NCBI RefSeq assembly: GCF_002277895.1
Contig: NZ_CP022998.1
Span: forward strand, 3,939,501-4,003,500
From: Rhizobium sp. 11515TR
GTDB taxonomy: Bacteria; Pseudomonadota; Alphaproteobacteria; Rhizobiales; Rhizobiaceae
Length of the DNA stretch: 64,000 nucleotides
Direction of reading: 5' to 3'
The position numbers and the translations under genes were made by a program. The notes under the pieces were generated by a model, which made no database searches, had not been told where the DNA came from, and saw only the letters and a program-made list of their open reading frames with translations. Below, piece after piece: positions 1-8,731 of this stretch (position 1 is the stretch's first letter; every line of letters starts with the position of its first letter).

Positions 1-26
1 TTGATCCATCTGGAGGAGGTTTTTTC

Positions 27-1184
27 GTGCGTTTGTTGTTTCCTTTGCTCGTCGCAGCAGGCTGCGTCATGAGCGCCCCTGTCTTTGCCCTCGATGCCCC
101 GGCCTCACCGCCGGCCGGCCAGCCGCTCAAAAACTTTGTCACCTCTGTCGAAAAGGATGGCTCGATCACCTTCCGCCTCTATGCGCCTTCGGCAAAGGCG
201 GTTTCCGTCACCTTGGGATCGCGCGATCCCATCGCCATGCAACGCAGCGACGATGGCACATGGAGCGCGAAGACGGAGGTGCTGAAGCCGAATCTCTACG
301 AATATTACTTCAACGTCGACGGCTTCCGCAGCATCGACACGGGCACCAATGCGCCGAAGCCGCAACGGCAGGTCAATACCAGCGTCATCCTGGTGCCCGG
401 CAGCATTCTTGATATCCGCAATGTGCCGCATGGCGATCTGCGGCTGGTGACCCTGCATTCCAAGGCGCTCGATTCGGAACGGCAGATGTATGTCTACACG
501 CCGCCCGGCTATACGGATTCCTCCAAGCCGCTGCCGGTGCTCTACCTCTATCACGGCTTCGGCGATACAGTGGGGTCCTGGGTCCTCCAGGGCCGCGCGC
601 CGCAGATCCTCGACAATCTCCTTGCCGAAAAGAAGATCGAGCCGATGATCGTCGTCATTCCGGATACGGAAACCGATGTGCCGAATGCGATCGCCGAGAA
701 TTTTCCGGCCGCCGATCGCCGCGCGAATTTCTATCCCGCGAACGCCGAGGCAGCCGATCGCGAACTGACCGAAGATCTCATCCCATACATGAAGAAGCAT
801 TATCGGGTGCGAAACGAGACCGCTGGCCGCGCTGTGGCCGGGCTGTCGCAGGGAGGCTATCAGGCCCTCGTATCCGGTCTTTCACATCTGGATACCTTCG
901 GCTGGGTCGCAACCTTCAGCGGCGTCAGCACGACGACGGTTCCCAACAAGACCGTCGATGCTGTGCTGAATGAGCCGGAGAAGATCAACAAGGCCTTGCA
1001 CAACTTCACGGTAACGGTCGGCAGCAAGGACCAGGTCGTCGGCAAGGACGTCGCTGGCTTGAAGGCGACGCTCGACGCCAAGAAGATCAAGCACGAATAC
1101 CATGAATACCCCGACCTTCAGCATGAGATGGATGTCTGGCGGCCATCGCTCGCGGCCTTCCTGGAAAAAGTCTTCAAGAAATAA
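27..1184 (+). CDS. Secreted alpha/beta-hydrolase esterase
   Basis: Predicted exported esterase of the enterochelin/feruloyl esterase (esterase D-like) family. The GTG start at 27 is chosen because it lies six bases after a strong GGAGGAGGT ribosome site; it gives a Sec signal peptide with likely cleavage at VFA-LDA near residue 21. Residues ~35-115 look like an immunoglobulin-like (CBM48/E-set) domain, and residues ~145-385 form the hydrolase, with an HGFGD oxyanion-hole segment, nucleophile Ser274 in GLSQGG, and probable Asp335 and His366. In this family the E-set plus esterase pairing often goes with glycan-linked esters, but nothing nearby fixes the substrate. It converges on the exporter gene 22 bp downstream. 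Confidence 0.85.
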   Translation: MRLLFPLLVAAGCVMSAPVFALDAPASPPAGQPLKNFVTSVEKDGSITFRLYAPSAKAVSVTLGSRDPIAMQRSDDGTWSAKTEVLKPNLYEYYFNVDGFRSIDTGTNAPKPQRQVNTSVILVPGSILDIRNVPHGDLRLVTLHSKALDSERQMYVYTPPGYTDSSKPLPVLYLYHGFGDTVGSWVLQGRAPQILDNLLAEKKIEPMIVVIPDTETDVPNAIAENFPAADRRANFYPANAEAADRELTEDLIPYMKKHYRVRNETAGRAVAGLSQGGYQALVSGLSHLDTFGWVATFSGVSTTTVPNKTVDAVLNEPEKINKALHNFTVTVGSKDQVVGKDVAGLKATLDAKKIKHEYHEYPDLQHEMDVWRPSLAAFLEKVFKK

Positions 1185-1206
1185 ACGGCAGCGAGGGCGG
1201 CGGGAG

Positions 1207-2106
1207 CTATTCCGCCGCTTCCGCCTGCGCCCGCATGGCATCGTCCCGGCGCAGGATCATGCGATGGGCGGCCAGCACCGCCCCTCCCGTCACGAGCAGG
1301 CAGGCAAGCGCAATACCCCAGCTCGGCTCGGCAAAACCGAACAGCGTCAGGATCAGCGTCGAAAGCAGTGGTGCAGCATAGCTTGCCGCGCCGAGGATCT
1401 GGATATCGCCGTTTTTGACGCCATAATCCCAGGCATAGAAGGCGGCGCCGACCGGAAAAAGGCCAAGGCCGAGCACGGCGATCCATTGAGACACGCTCTC
1501 AGGCCAGATCGTCGCCTCCAGGCCAAGGTGGCAGAAAAGGGAGAGAATCGATGTCACAAGACAGAAGATAGTGACGACATCGGTGGAAACGGCCTCGAAG
1601 CGGCGCGTTATCAAGGAATAGCCGGACCAGGTGAAGGCACAGAGGAACGCCGCGCCATAGCCGACGGCATAGGCGCCTTCGAAATGAAAGCCGTTGCGGC
1701 CAACGATTAGAACCGTGCCCGCGAGCCCCATCAAGGCACCGAGAATATGATACCAGCGCAGCCGCTCACCTGGCAGCATTGCGGAGCCGACGACGATCAG
1801 CAATGGCCAGAGATAGGCGATCAGGCCCGCCTCCACCGCCGGCGCGTGACGCAATGCCGTGAAATAGAGAAAGTGGTAGCCGAACAAGCCGGCAATGCCT
1901 GTGATCCAGACCTTGACGGGCTGGCGCAGCAGTTGCAGCCGCTTTGGCCTCAGCAGAAGAACGATGATGCCGGGAATGCTACCGATGGCAAAGCAGATGG
2001 CGAGCAGCTGAAAGGGCGGCATCTTGCCGGAGGCGACGGTCAAAAGCGCCAGAAATGACCACATCAAAATGGCCGAAAAGCCCGTCAACGTCGCGCGAAA
2101 TTTCAT
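1207..2106 (-). CDS. EamA/DMT-family exporter
   Basis: Integral inner-membrane protein of 299 residues with about ten hydrophobic helices in two EamA repeats, the usual length and architecture of drug/metabolite transporters. The pattern (N-terminal ILMWSFLALL, mid-protein GYHFLYFTALRHAPAVEAGLIAYLWPL split over two helices) is closest in feel to YddG-like amino-acid exporters. That would imply efflux of aromatic or other amino acids, but substrate cannot be read from the sequence. The ATG at 2106 follows GC-rich upstream DNA with no strong ribosome site visible. It appears monocistronic, and its upstream region carries a long perfect palindrome. Confidence 0.85.
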   Translation of the reverse strand: MKFRATLTGFSAILMWSFLALLTVASGKMPPFQLLAICFAIGSIPGIIVLLLRPKRLQLLRQPVKVWITGIAGLFGYHFLYFTALRHAPAVEAGLIAYLWPLLIVVGSAMLPGERLRWYHILGALMGLAGTVLIVGRNGFHFEGAYAVGYGAAFLCAFTWSGYSLITRRFEAVSTDVVTIFCLVTSILSLFCHLGLEATIWPESVSQWIAVLGLGLFPVGAAFYAWDYGVKNGDIQILGAASYAAPLLSTLILTLFGFAEPSWGIALACLLVTGGAVLAAHRMILRRDDAMRAQAEAAE

Positions 2107-2150
2107 CCCTGCCCCCAGCCGCTTGCCGCGGACGTCCCCAGCCCGCTAAA

Positions 2151-2191
2151 GCAATTCCACGAAAAATGCACAGCAATTTTCGTGGAATTGC
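2151..2191. repeat. 15-bp perfect palindrome (rhizobial intergenic repeat)
   Basis: GCAATTCCACGAAAA at 2151-2165 pairs perfectly with 2177-2191 around an 11-base loop. It sits between the exporter and DUF3108 genes, both on the minus strand. Short palindromes with GCAATTCC arms are common between genes in Rhizobium, so this is likely one copy of that family. It could also act as a transcript-end hairpin for the upstream DUF3108 gene, although no uridine tract follows on the minus strand. Confidence 0.65.
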
Positions 2192-2243
2192 GTAGAAATA
2201 ACGGCGCGAACCGTCAAGCATTTCGGTGAAGCGATGGCCCGGT

Positions 2244-3020
2244 CTAGCCACCGTATTTTACGGCCGTGATCGTCACTGTCCCGTATTGCGTCGGAATCCG
2301 GACGTAGACCGGGGCATAGACATTCATGGTATCCGCCTTGGCAAACCAGATTTCCATATTGTCACTCTTGGCCAGGTAGAGATAATCCTTGCGGGTGCTC
2401 TTATAGCCGCTCTTCGGCGTGAAGCGCACGCCGCAGGCGATGGTTTTGCCCTTGAAACCCTCCGTCGAGAAGGGATGCGATCCCTTCGGCGACAGCTTCA
2501 GATCCATGCGCATCTCGCCATCGAAGACAGCCAGCGTCTGGTTGCAGAGGTTGAGGCTGGGCGTGATCGGGAAGATCATGCCCGATATCGGATCGAGCAC
2601 CGACTTCAAATCGCTTTCCGTGATGGGGACCCAGGTGTCCGGACGCTTCGGCTCGGGCGTGATCGTATTCGACGTCACATTGCCGTTGGTATAGGCGACA
2701 TCATAGGTGCGCTCTCTCTTGCCACTTTTGTAGAAGAGCGTGTAATGCGTCGCTTGCAGCTTGCTGTCGTTGACGACGCCGGTCACATCCGTCCTGGCAT
2801 CGATGGAGGTGACAAGATCGGCAAGGCCCGCGGAGGTGATATCGCCGCGAATGGTGAACTGCTTGCCGGTGACCTCGGTCTTGAAATCCGCCCTGGCGAT
2901 CGGCAGCCCTGCCAGCGAAACGCGATAGCGCGTTTCATGCTGCAGCACGTCGGCCAATGCCATCGACGGCATCGACGCGACGATCGCTGAAATGATAAGC
3001 CACTTCCGAATTTGAACCAT
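2244..3020 (-). CDS. DUF3108 domain-containing exported protein
   Basis: A 258-residue protein with an N-terminal signal peptide (hydrophobic ISAIVASMPSMALA, likely cleavage near residue 23) followed by a beta-rich domain that matches the DUF3108 pattern: an opening HETRYRVSLAGLPIARADF segment, alternating strands, and a conserved C-terminal half (PISGMIFP, KKxxxYL-type strands). DUF3108 proteins are periplasmic and of unknown function. It is divergent from rpmB, with which it shares a ~235-bp intergenic region. No catalytic motif is apparent. Confidence 0.8.
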   Translation of the reverse strand: MVQIRKWLIISAIVASMPSMALADVLQHETRYRVSLAGLPIARADFKTEVTGKQFTIRGDITSAGLADLVTSIDARTDVTGVVNDSKLQATHYTLFYKSGKRERTYDVAYTNGNVTSNTITPEPKRPDTWVPITESDLKSVLDPISGMIFPITPSLNLCNQTLAVFDGEMRMDLKLSPKGSHPFSTEGFKGKTIACGVRFTPKSGYKSTRKDYLYLAKSDNMEIWFAKADTMNVYAPVYVRIPTQYGTVTITAVKYGG

Positions 3021-3134
3021 GTTCAGGCCCTTCGACGAGGATCAGGCAAGTTATATAGTTGCTTTGCTCGCCTGCTGCGAGCGTCAGACAACAGCAGCTT
3101 TTTGACGGAATTGCGGGAAAACACAAGGTTTGGC

Positions 3135-3163
3135 TTGACGCGGCCAGCCTCTCTGACTATAGA
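3135..3163 (+). promoter_or_regulatory. Sigma-70-type promoter for rpmB
   Basis: TTGACG at 3135-3140 and TATAGA at 3158-3163 are separated by exactly 17 bp, an excellent housekeeping promoter match. It lies about 95 bp upstream of the rpmB start, as expected for a highly expressed ribosomal protein gene. Confidence 0.75.
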
Positions 3164-3257
3164 ACCGCAACTTTCCAATTATGGCCTGTTGGATTGCGCG
3201 CCGGGTTTTGCCCGGTATGTCTATCCGATGGCCGAGAAAAACAAAAGTAGGTGTACC

Positions 3258-3557
3258 ATGTCCCGCATGTGCGAATTGACCGGCAAGGCCGTCCTCGTGG
3301 GCAACAACGTTAGCCACGCCAACAACAAGACCAAGCGTCGGTTCCTGCCGAACCTCTGCCAGGTCACGCTGATTTCCGACGTTCTCGGCCAGCGCTACCG
3401 CCTGCGCGTTTCCGCTGCAGCGCTGCGTTCGGTCGAGCATCGCGGTGGTCTGGACGCTTTCCTCCTGAAGGCAAGCGAAAACGAACTCAGCATGCGCGCT
3501 CGCCTGCTGCGTCGCCAGATCGTCAAGAAGTCCGCTGAAGCTGCCGTTGCTGCCTAA
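3258..3557 (+). CDS. rpmB: 50S ribosomal protein L28
   Basis: Structural protein of the large ribosomal subunit, 99 residues. The sequence opens MSRMCELTGKA and contains GNNVSHANNKTKRRFLPN, the L28 signature, and ends in a basic alanine-rich tail. The open frame continues upstream to about 3012, but the family start, alignable length and the promoter at 3135-3163 all support ATG 3258. It is expressed alone: a promoter precedes it and an intrinsic terminator follows 37 bp after its stop codon. Confidence 0.97.
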   Translation: MSRMCELTGKAVLVGNNVSHANNKTKRRFLPNLCQVTLISDVLGQRYRLRVSAAALRSVEHRGGLDAFLLKASENELSMRARLLRRQIVKKSAEAAVAA

Positions 3558-3593
3558 GCAGCGCTAGCATTTCGCGATTTCATACCGGCTAAG

Positions 3594-3628
3594 AGGCTTG
3601 CACGGATCATATCCGGACAAGCCTTTTT
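3594..3628 (+). terminator. Intrinsic terminator after rpmB
   Basis: AGGCTTG (3594-3600) pairs with CAAGCCT (3618-3624), with an inner CGGAT/ATCCG stem, and runs straight into TTTTT. This is a standard rho-independent terminator. Confidence 0.85.
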
Positions 3629-3674
3629 CCATGTCCGGTTTCTTTCAACTGGTGGCATCTCCCAGGATAAAAAA

Positions 3675-4310
3675 ATGCTGACGATACGTCATACCCTTAT
3701 CTACGTTCTGCTGATGACGCTGGTCGTCGTCGCTTCCAACATCCTCGTGCAGTATCCGCTGCAGGCAACACTCGCCGGCATCAATCTCGCGGATATCCTC
3801 ACCTGGGGCGCCTTCACCTATCCGGTCGCCTTCCTCATCACCGATCTGACCAACCGCCAGTTCGGTCCCAAGGCCGCGCGTAAGGTCGTCTTTGCCGGCT
3901 TCGTCGTCGGCGTTGCCCTGTCCTTCTACACCGCGCAGCCACGCATCGCGATCGCCTCCGGCTCGGCCTATCTCGCCGGTCAGCTGCTCGACATCTCGGT
4001 CTTCAACCGCCTGCGCCGCATGGCCTGGTGGCGCGCGCCGCTGTTCGGCTCGCTCATCGGCTCGATGCTCGATACGCTGATTTTCTTTTCCTTCGCCTTT
4101 GCGCCCTTCTTCGTCTTCTTCGGACCGAACGATCCCTTCGCGATCGAGTGGGCGCCGATCCTCGGCGCTTTCTCCACCTCGGCCCCGCGCTGGGTATCCT
4201 GGGCGATCGGCGATTTCTCGGTCAAGGTGACCGTCGGCCTCGTCATGCTGCTGCCCTATGGCGCGCTGATGAACATGCTGAAACCGATGCCGCAGGCGCC
4301 AACCGCCTGA
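3675..4310 (+). CDS. yhhQ: Queuosine-precursor transporter (YhhQ/VUT family)
   Basis: Inner-membrane protein of 211 residues with about six helices, matching the YhhQ (vitamin uptake transporter) family. Family features seen are the early YPVAFLITDLTNR segment, the SGSAYLAGQLLDISVFNRLR stretch broken by charged residues, and SMLDTLIFF. Characterised YhhQ proteins import preQ0/preQ1, precursors of the tRNA base queuosine, so a role in salvage is likely. It lies 46 bp downstream of the rpmB terminator and is probably transcribed on its own; the short leader leaves little room for a preQ1 riboswitch and none is visible. Confidence 0.85.
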   Translation: MLTIRHTLIYVLLMTLVVVASNILVQYPLQATLAGINLADILTWGAFTYPVAFLITDLTNRQFGPKAARKVVFAGFVVGVALSFYTAQPRIAIASGSAYLAGQLLDISVFNRLRRMAWWRAPLFGSLIGSMLDTLIFFSFAFAPFFVFFGPNDPFAIEWAPILGAFSTSAPRWVSWAIGDFSVKVTVGLVMLLPYGALMNMLKPMPQAPTA

Positions 4311-4408
4311 TAGCCGAATGGTCCGCTGCGCGACTCAATGTGACGCGTGGCATCATTTCCTGACAAAGAGGAATGGCGGCGGCCGAGAACCAGACCGCTC
4401 GCCCGCTC

Positions 4409-5476
4409 TCAATTCTGACTGACGATATTGTCGTCATGCAGCTTGAACTCCAACATCAGGCTGCGCTGCAGAATTGAATGATTGTCATCCGAGACCATGA
4501 CAAGATGCAGTGAACCGTCGGCCGCACGGAAGACATCCAGGCCCTCCATATTGTCGATCTGATCTCCGGAGCCCGCCTCGAAGATCGCCTTGCCATCTAC
4601 AACAGCGCCCGGCTTGATATCAGCACCGGCGATCCGCCGGATACGCACGCCGAGGCCATGGATCAGCCCGAAGCGCCGCTCCAGCAGCAATAGGTCGCCA
4701 TCCGGTAGAAAGACGCCGTCGCTGACATTGAAGCCGCCATGGCGCTTCACGGTGAAGCGCCCCTGCAGCGGCCCGTCCAGGACGGCGGCGAACAGGTTAC
4801 CCTGATCGTCCAGACTGTCTTCGGCGACGATGACAGCGCCGCCGGCAAGGGGGCTCGACGGCGGCGCGATCATCAGCGCCTCGAGGCCGCGATTGGACCG
4901 CAACTCCCATCCCGGGATGGGAACGGGCATGCTGCCATCGGGCGGTGAAATCTCAAAGCCCGGATCGGGATAGGCATCGACGCGGTGATATTGCTCATAG
5001 CTGACGAGGACGTGATTGCCGCGCAGCGCCAAGCCTTCGGCATCCATGACCCCATCGCCCGCATCCGTCTCGCCCAAGCGGTCGATCATAGGCGCAATCC
5101 GCGCATCGCTGATCCCCTTCAGCCGTCCCTCCTGGTCGCGTTCGATGGTGCCGGTAAACCAGTGGCCGGTATCCAGCACCGAAATGAACCGCCGTTGATC
5201 GTCACGAAAACGAATGGCCGAAACAGCGCCGAGAAGCGCATTGTCAGAACTGAGCTCGAGACCGCCTATAAACTCCAGCGCACCGAAGCGCGTTTGATCC
5301 GAGCCTCGCTTGAAGGTGGAAATGACTTTCGCCTGAATTGCCGCCGGGCCACGCTCGTCGGCGTCATTTCCGGAACTGCAGCCTGAGAGCAGTCCGGCGA
5401 GCATCGCAATGAGACACACGGATTTCGCGGCTACCGGCCGGCGCCGCAAACCGGCGACATTGCCCGGAAAAGACAC
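4409..5476 (-). CDS. Phytase-like (esterase-like) lipoprotein
   Basis: A 355-residue lipoprotein with an N-terminal signal sequence ending in the lipobox LLSGC near residue 33, placing it in the periplasmic face of a membrane. The remainder matches the 'esterase-like activity of phytase' beta-propeller family: FGALEFIGGLELSS at the start, DAEGLALRG, SNRGLEALMIAP, GDLLLLERRF and IDNMEGLDVF are the recurring propeller strands. Enzymatic activity in this family is poorly established and I do not infer a substrate. It lies just 38 bp downstream of cobT on the same strand and could be a read-through member of that transcript. Confidence 0.8.
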   Translation of the reverse strand: MSFPGNVAGLRRRPVAAKSVCLIAMLAGLLSGCSSGNDADERGPAAIQAKVISTFKRGSDQTRFGALEFIGGLELSSDNALLGAVSAIRFRDDQRRFISVLDTGHWFTGTIERDQEGRLKGISDARIAPMIDRLGETDAGDGVMDAEGLALRGNHVLVSYEQYHRVDAYPDPGFEISPPDGSMPVPIPGWELRSNRGLEALMIAPPSSPLAGGAVIVAEDSLDDQGNLFAAVLDGPLQGRFTVKRHGGFNVSDGVFLPDGDLLLLERRFGLIHGLGVRIRRIAGADIKPGAVVDGKAIFEAGSGDQIDNMEGLDVFRAADGSLHLVMVSDDNHSILQRSLMLEFKLHDDNIVSQN

Positions 5477-5514
5477 CGGCCATAAGGCCGATGCCGAAAA
5501 ACACCGCAGCGGGC

Positions 5515-7416
5515 TCAGCTGGCGCGGCGCATGCGCGAGCGCGGCATGCTCGTCTGATCCTCGAACAGCGAGGCAAGCTGCTCCGTCATGGCGCCGGCAA
5601 GCTCGTCGGCATCGACGATGGTGACGGCGCGGCGATAGTAGCGCGTGACATCATGGCCGATACCGATGGCCAGCAATTCTACCGGCGAGCGCGTCTCGAT
5701 CTGGTCGATGACAGCGCGCAGATGCCGTTCCAGATAGTTGCCAGGATTGACCGACAGCGTGGAATCATCGACCGGCGCACCATCCGAGATCATCATCAGG
5801 ATCCGGCGCTGTTCACGGCGTCCGAGCAGGCGGTTATGCGCCCAGATCAGCGCCTCGCCGTCGATATTCTCCTTGAGCAGGCCTTCGCGCATCATCAGGC
5901 CAAGATTGCTGCGAGAGCGTCTATAGGGCTCGTCGGCGGACTTGTAGATGATGTGGCGCAGGTCGTTCAGACGGCCCGGTGTCTGCGGCTTGCCGCTGGC
6001 GAGCCATTTCTCGCGCGCCTGGCCGCCCTTCCACGCCTTGGTGGTAAAGCCGAGAATCTCGACCTTCACGCCGCAGCGCTCCAGCGTACGGGCCAGAATA
6101 TCGGCGCAGGAGGCAGCGACCGTGATCGGCCGTCCGCGCATCGAGCCGGAATTGTCGATCAGCAGCGTCACGACCGTATCGCGGAACTGCGTGTCGCGCT
6201 CCATCTTGAAGGACAGTGCCTGCGTCGGGTCGATGATCAGGCGCGGCAGACGGGCCGGATCGAGATAGCCCTCTTCCAGATCGAAGTCCCAGGAACGATT
6301 CTGCTGCGCCATCAGGCGACGCTGCAGCCGGTTTGCGAGCCGGCCAACGGCACCTTGCAGATGCGCAAGTTGCTTGTCGAGGAAGGCCCGCAGGCGCTCG
6401 AGTTCAGCCACGTCGCACAGCTCCTGCGCGGTCGTGGTCTCGTCGAACTCCTCCGTATAGACATGATAGTCGACCTTCTCGTTGAAGTCGGCGAAGGGCG
6501 TGTTCGGACGGCGGGTTTCGCCCGGCGTTTCCGAATCTTCCTCGCCTTCTTCACTCATATCATCGTCGGAGATCTCGCCGCCGTCTTCGGTCGCGCCGTC
6601 TTCCATCTGCTCGTCGGAAGCTTCGCTGTCCTCGGCCGGAGCGGCATCGGCACCTTCGTCTTCCTTGACGTCGTCGTTATCCTGGTCCTCGCCGTTCGGC
6701 TTGTCCTCTTCGCTCGGCTGCTCCTCGCTGTCGGGCTCGGATTGCTCGTCACCATATTCCTCGGCCATTTCCATGGCCGTCAGCATGTTGCGGACGACAC
6801 GGGCGAAGCTCTGCTGGTCGTTGATGGCAGACAGCAGGTTATCGAGCTGACCGCCGGTCTTTTCCTCAATGAAGGGACGCCAGAGATCCAGCACCTTGCC
6901 GGCGCTTTCCGGCGGCTTCTGACCGGTCAGCTTCTCGCGCACGATCATCGCCATGGCCTCACCGATCGGCGCATCCTCGCGCCGTTCGATGCCCGAGAAA
7001 TTCGCCTTGGCGTATTTCTCTGTATTCATGGAGTTGAGATTGGCGGCAACGCCGCTCATGCGCAGCGAGCCGATCGATTCGACACGGGCCTGCTCGACGG
7101 CATCGAAGATGCTGCGGGCATCGGCACCCTGGGGCGACATCACCGCATGGACGCGGGCATCATGGCAGGCAAGCCGCAGGGCCATCGAATCGCCAAGGCC
7201 GCGGGTCACCGCGAGCTCATGGGCTGTCGGCCGCTTCGAAAGCTCCGGCAGGCGGATGCGCTCGCCCGTCATCCCCGGGCGTTCGTTGGCAAAGGCCACC
7301 TCGACCTCGGCGTCGCCGGCGATCGAGCGCACACAGCCGGTGATCGCCCGGCGCAACGGCTCCATGTCCACCGGTGCACCAGGCTTCGCTTTGGAATTGT
7401 CTCCGCGACCTGACAT
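5515..7416 (-). CDS. cobT: Cobaltochelatase subunit CobT
   Basis: Subunit of the ATP-dependent CobN-CobS-CobT complex that inserts cobalt into hydrogenobyrinate a,c-diamide in aerobic cobalamin synthesis. At 633 residues it has the family length. The N-terminal half holds the CobT domain (LRRAITGCVRS, ALRLACHDARVH), residues ~235-310 are a strongly acidic Glu/Asp-rich linker, and the C-terminal ~200 residues are a von Willebrand A domain with the MIDAS motif DNSGSM and a later ISDGAPVDD. Its start is 17 bp after the cobS stop, so the two form an operon. No cobN is in the window. Confidence 0.96.
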   Translation of the reverse strand: MSGRGDNSKAKPGAPVDMEPLRRAITGCVRSIAGDAEVEVAFANERPGMTGERIRLPELSKRPTAHELAVTRGLGDSMALRLACHDARVHAVMSPQGADARSIFDAVEQARVESIGSLRMSGVAANLNSMNTEKYAKANFSGIERREDAPIGEAMAMIVREKLTGQKPPESAGKVLDLWRPFIEEKTGGQLDNLLSAINDQQSFARVVRNMLTAMEMAEEYGDEQSEPDSEEQPSEEDKPNGEDQDNDDVKEDEGADAAPAEDSEASDEQMEDGATEDGGEISDDDMSEEGEEDSETPGETRRPNTPFADFNEKVDYHVYTEEFDETTTAQELCDVAELERLRAFLDKQLAHLQGAVGRLANRLQRRLMAQQNRSWDFDLEEGYLDPARLPRLIIDPTQALSFKMERDTQFRDTVVTLLIDNSGSMRGRPITVAASCADILARTLERCGVKVEILGFTTKAWKGGQAREKWLASGKPQTPGRLNDLRHIIYKSADEPYRRSRSNLGLMMREGLLKENIDGEALIWAHNRLLGRREQRRILMMISDGAPVDDSTLSVNPGNYLERHLRAVIDQIETRSPVELLAIGIGHDVTRYYRRAVTIVDADELAGAMTEQLASLFEDQTSMPRSRMRRAS

Positions 7417-7433
7417 AATGTGTGGGTTCTTCC

Positions 7434-8423
7434 CTAGGCTTCGAGCACGATGTTGGCGGCACTTTCCTTCAGCTCGACGCCGAAGGCGCGCTGATAGTGC
7501 TCGGCGACCAGCGGACGCTCCAGCTCGTCACACTTGTTGAGGAAGGTGACGCGGAAGGCAAAGGCGACATCGCCGAAGATTTCCGCGTTCTCGGCCCAGG
7601 TGATGACCGTACGCGGGCTCATGACGGTCGACAGATCGCCGTTCATGAAAGCCGCACGCGTTAGGTCGGCAACGCGAACCATCTTGGAGACGGTGTCGCG
7701 GCCCTTGTCGTTGCGGAAGGATTTTACCTTTGCCAGCACGATATCGACTTCATTGTTGTGCGGCAGATAGTTCAGCGTCGTCACGATCGACCAGCGGTCC
7801 ATCTGCGCCTGGTTGATCTGCTGCGTACCGTGATAGAGGCCGGTCGTATCGCCGAGACCGATGGTGTTGGCGGTTGCGAACAGGCGAAAGGCCGGGTGAG
7901 GACGGATGACGCGGCTCTGGTCGAGCAGGGTCAGGCGGCCCGACGATTCCAGCACGCGCTGGATGACGAACATCACGTCCGGGCGGCCGGCGTCATATTC
8001 GTCGAAGACGAGCGCGACATTGTGCTGGTAGGCCCAGGGCAGGATGCCGTCCTTGAATTCGGTGACCTGTAGCCCGTCCTTGACGACGATCGCATCTTTG
8101 CCGACGAGATCGATACGGCTGACATGGCTGTCGAGGTTGATGCGCACGCACGGCCAGTTGAGGCGGGCGGCGACCTGCTCGATATGGGAGGATTTGCCGG
8201 TGCCATGATAGCCCGAGATCATCACGCGGCGGTTATGAGCGAAGCCGGCGAGAATGGCGAGCGTGGTCTCGCGGTCGAAGAGATAGTCCGTGTCGAGATC
8301 GGGCACGTAGGCGCTGCCCTGGCTGTAAGCGGGCACGCGGATGTCGGAATCAATGCCGAAAACCTCACGGACCGAAACTGTGGTATCGGGGATCTCGGAA
8401 ATATCAAGGTCAATCTTGCTCAT
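7434..8423 (-). CDS. cobS: Cobaltochelatase subunit CobS (AAA+ ATPase)
   Basis: MoxR-like AAA+ ATPase that drives cobalt insertion together with CobT and CobN. Walker A GYHGTGKSS lies at residues ~71-79 and Walker B ALVFDEYDAG near residue 135, followed by sensor motif FRLFATANT. Two ATGs are adjacent at 8426 and 8423; the second (MSKIDLD) is chosen because it lies five bases after GGAG, whereas the first lies only two bases after it, and because known CobS proteins begin this way. The product is then 329 residues. An open frame runs to 8450 without a ribosome site. Confidence 0.96.
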   Translation of the reverse strand: MSKIDLDISEIPDTTVSVREVFGIDSDIRVPAYSQGSAYVPDLDTDYLFDRETTLAILAGFAHNRRVMISGYHGTGKSSHIEQVAARLNWPCVRINLDSHVSRIDLVGKDAIVVKDGLQVTEFKDGILPWAYQHNVALVFDEYDAGRPDVMFVIQRVLESSGRLTLLDQSRVIRPHPAFRLFATANTIGLGDTTGLYHGTQQINQAQMDRWSIVTTLNYLPHNNEVDIVLAKVKSFRNDKGRDTVSKMVRVADLTRAAFMNGDLSTVMSPRTVITWAENAEIFGDVAFAFRVTFLNKCDELERPLVAEHYQRAFGVELKESAANIVLEA

Positions 8424-8731
8424 CATGTCTCCAGGACGGGTGGCTCTCACCCTGCCATATCAAACTCAGCCGATCTATCCGAAACGCCGCAGCTTGTTGC
8501 CCGCATCCGTTCGGTCGGAACAGCGGCGATACTTCTCCGGGACTAAAGCAAAATCTCGGCGCGATTATATGATCGCTTGCGAGCATCCTTGAACAGAGTC
8601 CCGGACAAGAAACGCCGCGTCCGGAAAGTTGACCGAGGTGCAGCCAGCCAAATGCGCACCCTGCCGCGGTTGCCCGCAGCTTCAGCCGATTTGGACCATA
8701 CCTGATTGAAGGCGGAGAGCAAGAACAGGAA
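8424..8731. other. Intergenic region upstream of cobS
   Basis: About 308 bp without a gene, lying between the cobS start and the end of the J-domain gene, which is also on the minus strand. A perfect minus-strand -10 hexamer TATAAT is at 8564-8569, with a weak -35-like TTCAAG 18 bp upstream (8588-8593), giving a possible cobS promoter with a ~140-base leader. TCCGGGACT (8536-8544) and AGTCCCGGA (8597-8605) form an inverted repeat flanking this -10. I looked for a B12 box and saw none. Confidence 0.4.

Noticed and set aside
3629..3674. preQ1 riboswitch before the YhhQ-type transporter
   Set aside because: The leader after the rpmB terminator is only ~46 bases and lacks the hairpin plus A-rich tail of that motif.
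5491..7413. A 640-codon open frame on the plus strand, opposite cobT
   Set aside because: It is the antisense of a clear CobT. High-GC codon bias leaves such antisense frames open, and its translation has no recognisable domain.
8424..8731. Possible cobalamin riboswitch before cobS
   Set aside because: No B12-box-like sequence or compatible fold was visible on the minus strand.
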